Source of the DNA: Methylocystis sp. ATCC 49242
GTDB taxonomy: Bacteria > Pseudomonadota > Alphaproteobacteria > Rhizobiales > Beijerinckiaceae
Length of the DNA: 64,000 nt
Direction: 5' to 3'
NCBI RefSeq assembly: GCF_000188155.2
Contig: NZ_KE124774.1
Location: forward strand, 223,501-287,500
Shown: one piece after another, positions 16,031 to 24,460 of the stretch
How positions within the stretch are numbered: position 1 is the stretch's first letter
Layout of the letters: each line of letters starts with the position of its first letter
Program-made: the position numbers and the translations under genes
The notes under the pieces: generated by a model
What the model saw: only the letters and a program-made list of their open reading frames with translations
Told to the model about the DNA's origin: nothing
Databases searched by the model: none

Positions 16031-17880
16031 GCGGGACGGTCGACAGCTGGCCGGCGCTCTCGTTTCTCGATGGCCTTCGTCCCGGCCCCGACGAGAATGT
16101 CGAACTGGCCTTGCTGGCCTCCTATTCGGCGGATCTGGGGACTATTGGCGCGACGCTGCTTGCCTTGGCCGGCAAGGACACAGATGCAGGCCGTGGAAGC
16201 CCCTCCGACTTCGCCGATGCGGTCGAACGCCTTCGTGGAAAGGTGCGCATCATCATTCAGCGAGGGCGGCTGGCGAAAATGCGTCGGACACCGCGTATCG
16301 CGGCGGTCCTCGACCAGTTCGTGCGCGAAGTCGATTTTGATGAAGCTATCCATAGTTGGCATCCCAAAGCAGCCCTTGTTCGCACGCGCGATGCGGGCGG
16401 GAACGTCGGCTGGCGCCTTTGGATCGGGAGCCGCAATCTCACCGAAAATGTGAACCGGGACATCGGACTGCTGCTCCTGTCCGCGGAGAAAGGCGGCGCT
16501 TTTTTCCCAGGCGCAGAGGACTTGGCGCGTGCGCTGGCCGAGAGAGCAGCTTTCAAAGGCGTAAGGCCTGCTTCATTGGGCGCTGTCGTTGCAAAGGTAG
16601 CCTGGCGCGCTCCGGCCGGCGTGCGCGTCGAGCGGCTTCGCTGGTCGGACGGAAGTGGAAACATGGCGGTTCCCGTGCCCACGGCGGGTACTGATGAAGT
16701 CGTGGTGGTGAGTCCGTTCATCGACAAAACGTTCCTCGCTCGACAAGCGCCACAGGGATCGAAACCGGCGCGCCGCGTGCTGTTGACGACTATGCGCGAG
16801 ATCGAGCGGATTGGTCCCTCGCTTGCGGCGTTTGATGATCTGCTCGTGCTGGACGCACCGGACTATCCAGTCGGAGATCCCGAGCCTGATGCAGACATCG
16901 CCGTGGCGGCTTCCGATCGTGATCCGGCTGATGACGAGGAAGAAGAACTTGGCCGTGGACTTCACGCGAAGCTGCTGTTCATGCGATCGGGACAAAAGCG
17001 GCGGCTATGGCTCGGCAGCGCGAATGCGACCATGCGTGCTTGGACTGGCCGCAACGTCGAAGTGACCGCCGAGCTGGTCGTCACGGAGCCTGTCGAGAGA
17101 GGACTGAAAGCACTTATCGGATCAGCTCGGTTGGTTGAGGTGCCGCTCGTGGAACATGCGCCCGACGCCGTAGCGCTGGAGGAGGAGGCGCTCGAACGCG
17201 CGCGAGCGCAGGTCGCGGCCCGATGGGCCGCTCAGCTCGGCTTTGACGATGAAGGCGCGCGCCTCGCGCATCGTTCCGATCTCCATCCAGGCGGGCCTCA
17301 TCCAGACGAGCGGAACATCGCGCTCGAGGTGGGCATGCTCCACGGCGAATTGGTTGCGTGGCCCTGCGGGCAAACCATCGTGCCTCTGGGACCGATGCCT
17401 CCAGCGGAGCGGAGCGAGTTCGTGCGGCTGCGCGTGAGCCGTGGGGGAAAAGGGCTTTCTTGGCTGCAACGCGCGCCCGCAGATCCGCCATTTGGGGAGG
17501 ATCGCGACCGCGCGGCGTTCGTGCGTTTTCTAGGCGCCAGAGGGTTCCTCTTGTGGCTGGCCGGATTGCTGGCGGACGACGGCCGCGAGGGGGAAGGCGA
17601 CTGGACGAATGACGAACCACGGGAGCGCGCCGATCCGAGAATGAATCCGGCACTAGATTCCTCGCTGCCGACACTGGAGGAGATGTTGGCGGCATGGGCG
17701 CGTGATCCCGAGAAGTTTCGTCAGATCGAGCGGCGGGTATCTCAGTATCTGCCTGCTGTGCTTGAGGAGGCCAAGCGGGAAGACCCTCAGACTGCGGATA
17801 TGCTGCGCCGCTTCGATGATTTGTGGGGCAAGCTCCGCAGCGGGCTCGGGGTTGCCGAAATCAAGGGCAAACGCCCATGA
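16027..17880 (+). CDS. Phospholipase D-like (two-HKD) putative nuclease
   Basis: This is a 617-residue protein with two HKD-type half sites. The first is HPKAALV followed by WIGSRNLTENVNRD (about residues 115-150). The second is HAKLLFM followed by LWLGSANATMRAWTGRNVEV (about 315-350). H-x-K plus G-S-x-N is the PLD catalytic pattern and in helicase-linked proteins usually marks a nuclease. No signal peptide is present, so it acts in the cytosol. The C-terminal third is acidic and helical. Start ATG 16027 overlaps the DUF6361 stop by 4 nt and its own stop overlaps the helicase start by 4 nt. Role: probable DNA- or RNA-cleaving effector of the operon. Confidence 0.8.
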   Translation: MSGTVDSWPALSFLDGLRPGPDENVELALLASYSADLGTIGATLLALAGKDTDAGRGSPSDFADAVERLRGKVRIIIQRGRLAKMRRTPRIAAVLDQFVREVDFDEAIHSWHPKAALVRTRDAGGNVGWRLWIGSRNLTENVNRDIGLLLLSAEKGGAFFPGAEDLARALAERAAFKGVRPASLGAVVAKVAWRAPAGVRVERLRWSDGSGNMAVPVPTAGTDEVVVVSPFIDKTFLARQAPQGSKPARRVLLTTMREIERIGPSLAAFDDLLVLDAPDYPVGDPEPDADIAVAASDRDPADDEEEELGRGLHAKLLFMRSGQKRRLWLGSANATMRAWTGRNVEVTAELVVTEPVERGLKALIGSARLVEVPLVEHAPDAVALEEEALERARAQVAARWAAQLGFDDEGARLAHRSDLHPGGPHPDERNIALEVGMLHGELVAWPCGQTIVPLGPMPPAERSEFVRLRVSRGGKGLSWLQRAPADPPFGEDRDRAAFVRFLGARGFLLWLAGLLADDGREGEGDWTNDEPRERADPRMNPALDSSLPTLEEMLAAWARDPEKFRQIERRVSQYLPAVLEEAKREDPQTADMLRRFDDLWGKLRSGLGVAEIKGKRP

Positions 17881-20800
17881 GTGCCCCAAAGCCATTTCAG
17901 AAGGCGGCCGTCGATGCGGCGTTTGCGGCCTTTGCCGACCTTGACGGCCGACGGCGCTTTCTTGTCGCTGATGAAGTCGGCCTTGGAAAAACCGTCGTGG
18001 CGAAGGAGCTGGCTTGCCGCATGGCTGATGGCGGTCGCCGGCCTCTTACCATCTACTACATCGCCAACGGACACGCTGTGTCGCACCAGAACAAGAGCCG
18101 GGTTGTCGGCTTCCTGGGCGACTTGCAGCTACGGGATGCGATCAAGACGCCCGATCGGCTTTCGCTGATCGCCGTCGAGAAGCGGCCTGCCAGCCCGGTT
18201 TTGATCTATGCGCTCACCCCTGCGACCTCGTTTCCGGGCGCGAAGGCTCGCCTGACCGGCGGCCGAAAGGAAGAACGGGCGTTTCTGAAGGTGCTGCTCG
18301 AACAGAGCTATCCGGCTTTCGCTCGCGATCTCGATCCCGACATCTTGCGGCTTAGTGCGCGCGGCTCCTGGGACTGGGCTGTTACGGAAGCCGAGAAGAA
18401 GTTTGCGGCGTCGCCACCTGGCTTGCGGCAGAGGTTTCGTGAGGCGCTGGAGGTTGAGTTTGGCGAACCTGGGCGTGCGATGCTCGATCTGGCGCTGCAC
18501 GGCGACACTGAGCGCAGGATCAAGCCGCTCAGGCCGACCACCTTCGTTGGCCGTCTCCGGCGAGCCTTGGCGCTGGCAACGCTACGCCATCAACCACCAG
18601 ACCTTGTCATTCTCGACGAGTTCCAGCGCTACCGGCAGCTTCTGGACGAGAAGGACGCCGACCCGCTCCTGAAGGCGCTGCTGGAGCCTGAAGGCTCGGC
18701 CAGACGTCCGGCGATCCTGCTGCTGAGCGCCACGCCATATCCGTATCTGACCACGCGATGGGAGGAAGCGCGCGGTGCGCTTGCTCACGCGGAGCTTCTG
18801 AAATTGATCGAGTTTCTCGCCGGCTCGGACGCGCGTGATCGCGCAAAGGATCTTTTTGCGGATTTTGGGGACAAGTTGCGCGCCGTCTCCGCCCATTCCG
18901 ATGCAAGCCGCCCGGAACTGATGGAAGAGGTGACGGAAGCGCGGCGTCTCAGGGATGAGCTTCGGCAGCTTATGACGCCGGTGATGTCGCGCACGGAGCG
19001 GGACAGCGTGGCTTCCTCCGATCCGCTCGCCGGCACCAAGTTTCTCCATGCGGACCCGCTGCCCGAGGATTTTCAGGTGTACCGGCATTTGGCGGAGAGC
19101 TTCGCCGAGCAAGTGCGCTACGAGGCGTTGCCGTACTGGTCGTCGGTTCCGTTGCCGGCCCAGTCCCTCGGGCCGCGCTATGCGGCTTGGAAGAAGGCCA
19201 CGATCAAGGCTGCGCCGAAGCTCACGCGGATGACGCGGGAGCGCCGCAACAAGCTCAACGCGCCGGCCGACTGGCCGGACGCCAAGCTTCGTGCGCTGAA
19301 CGGTGTTGCTCCGCCCGCATTGTTGTCGTTGCCCTGGGTCGCCCCATCGCTTGCATGGTGGCCTCTTCGCGGGGGGTGGGCGGCGGCGACGGCCGATCAG
19401 AAAGGCGGGGCTGATCCCAAGCTCCTTATGTTCAGCCGGTTCCGTGCAACGCCCCCCAGCGTCGCAGCGCTTCTCAGCTTCGGGGTCGAGGCACGCTGCC
19501 TTCCCAAGAAACAAGGGGGATACGAAAAAGCCTACAGGCGGCGGCGCTTCAAGCTGGCGGCGGTCCCCGGCCCCGTGATGGCGGCGTTCCATCCCTCGCC
19601 ATGGCTGATCCGCAACACCGACCCGCTCGCAAAAGCGGGGGCGCCGCTCGGTGCTGTCCGCAAGGAAGTTCGCCGGCAGATTCTCGCTGCTTTGCCGAGA
19701 GGCATTGTCGAACGGAACACCGTCAAGGCCCGCCGGCGCCACAGATCGATTGCCCGCGTCTTGGCGTCCATCGAACGCATGGCGGGTATTGCGGAGCAGT
19801 CGGCGGCGGGATGGAGCAGTGCGATCGGTGATGATCGCGCCGCGCAATCGGCAGTGCGAAAGTGGCGCCAGACGCTGCCGATCGACAGGCTATCGCCGGC
19901 CGAGATTTCCGACCTCGTTGACTACGCCATTGGCGCGCCGGGCGTCGTGCTTGGCCGGGCGCTGCGGCGCCATGACCCGACGATCCTGGATGGCCCGCGA
20001 TACCCCGAACTGGTTCAGCTCAGTTGGCAGGGCCTGCGTGCCTATCTCGACAACCCGGTTATATTGTCATTGCTGCCAGGCAGGAACGCGGTCGAGCAGG
20101 TCATGGGAGCGGTGGTCGACGGCGGGTTCGAGAGCGTTCTCGACGAGCATTTCTGGCTCCGCGCCCAGAATCTCCATGAGGGCGCTGCGGGTCTTGCCAG
20201 GGATCTGAAGGCGTCACTCGGGCTCCGTGCCGGCAGTTTCAGTTTTCATGGGATCGGCGGGCAGCCGCACAAGATTCCTATCCGTTGCCATGTCGCCGTG
20301 CCATTTGGCGACGCGGAAGCCGAGCCGGTGGTCAAGGTGGAGGGAGGCGTGGCGCAGGCCACTCCGGCGCGTCCAGATGAAGTGCGCCGAAGCTTCAACA
20401 CGCCTTTCTGGCCGCATGTCCTGGCGACGACATCCGTTGGGCAGGAGGGCCTGGATTTTCATCCGTGGTGTTCGCATGTGGTTCATTGGGACCTTTCCTC
20501 CAATCCGCTCGACCTCGAGCAACGCGAAGGCCGCATTCAGCGCTATGCGGGCCTGTCGGTCAGACGGAAGTTGGCGGAAGAGCTGCGCGACGAAGTGCTT
20601 GGTGATCTCGCCGTGGATCAAGGCTCGCCCTGGCGATGCGTGGAACGGCACGCGGAGCGCTTTGTCGATAAGAGCGGCCTTCGTCCGTGGTGGGTGCTCG
20701 ACGGCGCCGAAATTCGCCGGCATGTTTTCGAGCGTCCCTTTGGTCGGGACATGCTGCGGTTCGCGCAACTTCGGGAGCAGCGCATGATCTATCGACTGGC

Positions 20801-21074
20801 TCTCGGCCAGCCCAACCAGGAAGATTTTATCGACGTGCTATCGCGCGGCGGGGAAGCGACCCGTGCGCTGCTGCAACCGCTCGTCCTGGACTTTTCCGCA
20901 ATGGGTCTTCGGCAACAACACACGATTGCCCCGGACTCATCGGCCAATGGCCATGGGCAGGCGGCAGAGACCGGCGCTCCGGCATTGGATGACGGCGACA
21001 TGGCCGCGCCTGCGTCGGCAACCAACCAGCCTATGACCGACGTCGATGCCCATCAGCGGCTGATGCCTGGCTGA
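17877..21074 (+). CDS. SF2/SNF2-like helicase
   Basis: This is a 1065-residue protein. The true start is ATG 17877 (MSAPKPFQKAAVDAAF), overlapping the PLD stop. Motif I is ADEVGLGKT (31-39), the DEVGLGKT form typical of SNF2/RapA-like translocases. Motif II is LVILDEFQRY (about 241-250), and motif III LLLSATPYPYL follows. The C-terminal helicase lobe has TTSVGQEGLDFHPWCSHVVHWDLSSNPLDLEQREGRIQ split over motifs V and VI (about 860-905). The DEFQ box and QREGRIQR are intact, so ATP hydrolysis and translocation are expected. The tail is low-complexity. It is the last gene of a four-gene operon and converges on the next helicase gene with 30 bp between stops. Confidence 0.85.
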   Translation: MSAPKPFQKAAVDAAFAAFADLDGRRRFLVADEVGLGKTVVAKELACRMADGGRRPLTIYYIANGHAVSHQNKSRVVGFLGDLQLRDAIKTPDRLSLIAVEKRPASPVLIYALTPATSFPGAKARLTGGRKEERAFLKVLLEQSYPAFARDLDPDILRLSARGSWDWAVTEAEKKFAASPPGLRQRFREALEVEFGEPGRAMLDLALHGDTERRIKPLRPTTFVGRLRRALALATLRHQPPDLVILDEFQRYRQLLDEKDADPLLKALLEPEGSARRPAILLLSATPYPYLTTRWEEARGALAHAELLKLIEFLAGSDARDRAKDLFADFGDKLRAVSAHSDASRPELMEEVTEARRLRDELRQLMTPVMSRTERDSVASSDPLAGTKFLHADPLPEDFQVYRHLAESFAEQVRYEALPYWSSVPLPAQSLGPRYAAWKKATIKAAPKLTRMTRERRNKLNAPADWPDAKLRALNGVAPPALLSLPWVAPSLAWWPLRGGWAAATADQKGGADPKLLMFSRFRATPPSVAALLSFGVEARCLPKKQGGYEKAYRRRRFKLAAVPGPVMAAFHPSPWLIRNTDPLAKAGAPLGAVRKEVRRQILAALPRGIVERNTVKARRRHRSIARVLASIERMAGIAEQSAAGWSSAIGDDRAAQSAVRKWRQTLPIDRLSPAEISDLVDYAIGAPGVVLGRALRRHDPTILDGPRYPELVQLSWQGLRAYLDNPVILSLLPGRNAVEQVMGAVVDGGFESVLDEHFWLRAQNLHEGAAGLARDLKASLGLRAGSFSFHGIGGQPHKIPIRCHVAVPFGDAEAEPVVKVEGGVAQATPARPDEVRRSFNTPFWPHVLATTSVGQEGLDFHPWCSHVVHWDLSSNPLDLEQREGRIQRYAGLSVRRKLAEELRDEVLGDLAVDQGSPWRCVERHAERFVDKSGLRPWWVLDGAEIRRHVFERPFGRDMLRFAQLREQRMIYRLALGQPNQEDFIDVLSRGGEATRALLQPLVLDFSAMGLRQQHTIAPDSSANGHGQAAETGAPALDDGDMAAPASATNQPMTDVDAHQRLMPG

Positions 21075-21104
21075 TCGGAGAGACGCGAGGCGGCCCTATG
21101 ACGG

Positions 21105-24100
21105 TTATGCGCTGCCCATGACCCGCAATTTCATCGCGCGGGTCTCCAGGAGATAGGTCTCGACTCCGGCGAGCAAATGCAGCCCTTCCTCGGTGATCAC
21201 CGCCCGCGACAGGCCGGGCTGAATGATGCGGACGTCAAATTCGTAGCGATAGTCCTGCCAACTCGCTTTCAGCCGCTTGAGGAACGCGGCGTTCCCATGT
21301 TCGAAGCGAGAGCTTTGCCCCTTGTCGAGGCGCAGCTTCTCGCGCCTGAGCATATGCGTGAACATGCGGCTGGGGCGGTCGCGCCAGCGGGCGGATTTTT
21401 GGGCCTGCCCGCACACTTCGTAGAGATCTTTCACGCGGGCCCCGGGTGTGTCGGCGCTCGAAAACTTGCAATGATGGAGCGTGACCTGGACAAGGCCCTC
21501 GGTGACGCGGAGCGTCACCACATCGGCAATCTCGCCAGCTCCATCGTCGTCGAAAATCAGATCGTAGGCGTCCCCGTCGGCGAGCAAGGTCTCGATGACC
21601 CGCCGCTGGACGGAATCTGCACGTTTTTCCGATCCTTGCGACTCTGTTCGGATATCTGTTCCCGACCAGTCCCAAACCTCGATCCGATCTGAAGGATAAG
21701 GCTCGACCTGAACACCATCGGGCAGGGCATAGAGATGACTGTAGATCAGGAGAGAGCCGTCTCCGAAATCAATCTGCGGGGAGTCTTCGCCAAAGGATTC
21801 CGACAGCGTCTTCACCTTGCCGCTGAACTTGATCGTAGCCTTCGGCCCTGATCGTTGCGGATAGCGGGCGCCGCCTTCCGCGAACACGATTTCGAACTCG
21901 GCGATCTGGGTATCGCTGCGCACCGCGAAGCGCAGCGGCCCGGTGCGTTCGTGGTCCACAAGCTCGATGTCGCATTCCGCGAACGGTGCGGCGATGTCGT
22001 CGAAGCTGATCTCGATCCGGTCCTCGATCTGTATCAGCACAGATTCCGGCCAGTGAATTGCTACGGGTGGAACGCTCGGCCGATTATTGATCTGGCGGGG
22101 GCGCATGGCGCTCTTGAAGACGCCATCGGTGGTGATGCCCGGATCGTTGACGGCTGTGCCGATGTCGCCGCACCACTCGACCCAGTCGGTAAGGTCGCGA
22201 ACCGGGGAGATCGACCAGAACTTCCCTTTGGCCGAGCAGCCGCGCGAGGCCGGCACGCCATCGAGGAAGCCGGTCGCAAAGACGTTGTTCTTGATACGGG
22301 ATTGCGATTTCGCGGTGTCCAACCCGTCGGCGACGTCCACGCCCATATACATCGAATAGCGCACGCCACGGCCCTGATGGTGTGTGAGCCCGAGGTTGCG
22401 AAGGATGAGGCGATTGAAGCCATGAAGACTGCGAAAAACTTCCTCGCCTTCGACGCGCCGTGTCGTGTCACCGCAGACAGCCTTGGCCAGCCGATCATAG
22501 GGGCCTTTGGCCGAGCTGCTGATATAGAGGAGCTTCTTGTCGGGATCCCAGTGCATCATATGCAGGTCCCAGACGACGTTGGTGGCGTGCTGTGCGGTCG
22601 TCCAGCCCGCCTGCTCCTCCGAACGGGTGACGAAGATGGCCATGCGCTGATGCGGGTTGACCTTCATGCCGAGATAGACGCCGGGGTTATACAGGTCTTC
22701 GGCGCGAAGCGGCTCCCAGGCATCGCAAGCCGTGCGATAGACCACGGCATTCATCTTCGGCTCGAGCGTCTGCAAGGGAATGTCGCTGAGATCGCCGACA
22801 AAGCCCTTGAACATCTCGGCGCGCCGAACCTGCCGGTCGATTTTGGCTGTGCTGAGAGCCTCGACCAGAGCGTTCCAGTCGGCGTCTTCGGCATAGAGTT
22901 TGGCGAGCGACCGATCGATGTCGTCCACGCCGGTGTTGGCGATGACGGTCGCGTCGCCCAAGCGCGGATCCTGCCGGGTGAAGCGGCCGACGAACTGGAT
23001 AGTGACGGCGATGCTTTTGTGCGGATCATGCAGACCCGCGATCTTCAGTTCCGGGAGATCGAAGCCTTCGCCCAGCATGTCGACGCACACGATGATCCGG
23101 CTCTCGAAACGCCGCAGCGCGGCAAGATTCGCGCGGCGCTCGCGGATCGACTGCTGGCTATGGACGATGACCGGGTGGAACTCGGGGAATATCGTGCTAT
23201 AGAGCTGGTGGAGATCCTTGGCCCGCTCGATCGTCTGGCAACGCGCCATGGCGAGATGATTGAGGCCGGCTTCCAGATCGGCCTGGAGGACTTCGCCGAG
23301 CTTCTCGGCGATCGCAAGGTCTGCATCGGGCTGATCGAGCCCGAACACCGCCTCGAACCGGATCGGCTTGAAATAGCCCTCGGCCTGCGCCTTCTTGAGC
23401 GGGTAGGTATAGATGAACTCGCCATCGACGCGCCGGCCGTCCTCACGGAAGGGGGTGGCGGTGAACTGGACGATCGGAAGCGGCGGGTCCCGGTCGATGA
23501 AGAGGCCGCGAAATCGCGACCAGGTCGGCGCGCCGATATGGTGCGCCTCGTCGATGAACAACGCCGATGCACGGGCCGCCATCCGTTCCTGAACCGGGGC
23601 GTCCGCCCGGCCAGCGATCTGCATCGTGCTGACGACGACATTGGCGCTGTCGAAGATTTCATCGACTTCGGCCTGGCTGGTCGGGATATGCGAGAGCCGC
23701 ATGACCATAGGGAAGGCTGCGGTCTCATCAAGGCATTTCTGCTGTTTCAGGACGCCGAAGGTCTCGAATTTGCCCGCGATCTGCTCGCGTAGCGCGTCGG
23801 TAGGCACCACCACCAGCAGTCGCTCGAACCGCTGGTTGGCATTGAGCGCCAGCATTGTCTCGGTCTTGCCCGTGCCCGTTGGCATGACGATGGTGGCCGG
23901 ATCCGTCGATCGCGTCGCGTGGGCAAGCGCGGCATGAAGCGCGCCGATCTGTGGACGCCGCAAGCCAGGCTGCTCCGGCCGGCCGTCCGCCCCAGCTCGT
24001 CCCTCGCGCAGATGAATCGCGTCGATCCAGGAAGCGGAGACAGCCTTCAGGCGCTCGGCACGCGCGGAACGATCCAGCGTGTCGATGCAGGTCGGCGGTG

Positions 24101-24446
24101 CATTCATCCACCGGCCTTCACCCAGTTCGAGCGCTTCGGCGATCCGTTTCGGCTCCGTTGCGCCGGGCACAAGGAGAATGAGATCGGCTTCCAATGGCGT
24201 CGCCGTCTTCGCACTGATGATCTTCAGAATCTCGCCGGATTCCAGGGTCGTCTCGTAACCATTGACGCGGCGGATGGCGAAGGGGCGCAGCCGGCAACCC
24301 ACCCACCGCGCCGGAACCGCCAACTGGCGCACGGGGCTTCCCAGCACCTTGCCGTCAATGGCAAGCCGAGCCGGCAGCAGGAGTTCGACCTCGGGGTTGA
24401 AGAGATCGTCCTGGTTGGAGCCGGTGGGTCGCTTGCGGGAGGCCAT
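21105..24446 (-). CDS. DEAD/DEAH-box SF2 helicase
   Basis: This 1113-residue protein starts at ATG 24446. Residues 1-170 form a family-specific N-terminus, followed by the SF2 core: motif I MPTGTGKTETM, motif Ia VVPTDALREQIA, motif II ALFIDEAHHIG, motif III VQFTATPFREDGRR, motif V CVDMLGEGFDLPELKIAGLHD and motif VI IQFVGRFTRQDP. The long C-terminal half (about 570-1113) resembles the C-terminal part of defence-linked ResIII-type helicases and has no clear nuclease motif by eye. It is the last gene of the minus-strand operon, 14 bp after the AddA-like gene. Co-occurrence with an AddAB-like pair suggests DNA-end or phage DNA processing; this is inferred. Confidence 0.82.
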   Translation of the reverse strand: MASRKRPTGSNQDDLFNPEVELLLPARLAIDGKVLGSPVRQLAVPARWVGCRLRPFAIRRVNGYETTLESGEILKIISAKTATPLEADLILLVPGATEPKRIAEALELGEGRWMNAPPTCIDTLDRSARAERLKAVSASWIDAIHLREGRAGADGRPEQPGLRRPQIGALHAALAHATRSTDPATIVMPTGTGKTETMLALNANQRFERLLVVVPTDALREQIAGKFETFGVLKQQKCLDETAAFPMVMRLSHIPTSQAEVDEIFDSANVVVSTMQIAGRADAPVQERMAARASALFIDEAHHIGAPTWSRFRGLFIDRDPPLPIVQFTATPFREDGRRVDGEFIYTYPLKKAQAEGYFKPIRFEAVFGLDQPDADLAIAEKLGEVLQADLEAGLNHLAMARCQTIERAKDLHQLYSTIFPEFHPVIVHSQQSIRERRANLAALRRFESRIIVCVDMLGEGFDLPELKIAGLHDPHKSIAVTIQFVGRFTRQDPRLGDATVIANTGVDDIDRSLAKLYAEDADWNALVEALSTAKIDRQVRRAEMFKGFVGDLSDIPLQTLEPKMNAVVYRTACDAWEPLRAEDLYNPGVYLGMKVNPHQRMAIFVTRSEEQAGWTTAQHATNVVWDLHMMHWDPDKKLLYISSSAKGPYDRLAKAVCGDTTRRVEGEEVFRSLHGFNRLILRNLGLTHHQGRGVRYSMYMGVDVADGLDTAKSQSRIKNNVFATGFLDGVPASRGCSAKGKFWSISPVRDLTDWVEWCGDIGTAVNDPGITTDGVFKSAMRPRQINNRPSVPPVAIHWPESVLIQIEDRIEISFDDIAAPFAECDIELVDHERTGPLRFAVRSDTQIAEFEIVFAEGGARYPQRSGPKATIKFSGKVKTLSESFGEDSPQIDFGDGSLLIYSHLYALPDGVQVEPYPSDRIEVWDWSGTDIRTESQGSEKRADSVQRRVIETLLADGDAYDLIFDDDGAGEIADVVTLRVTEGLVQVTLHHCKFSSADTPGARVKDLYEVCGQAQKSARWRDRPSRMFTHMLRREKLRLDKGQSSRFEHGNAAFLKRLKASWQDYRYEFDVRIIQPGLSRAVITEEGLHLLAGVETYLLETRAMKLRVMGSA

Positions 24447-24460
24447 CGTGTCTCCCTCCG

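Noticed and set aside
13576-21074. DISARM or Dpd assignment for the helicase/PLD operon
   Set aside because: No DUF1998 protein, no DISARM methyltransferase and no DpdA or deazaguanine genes are present, so neither named system fits.
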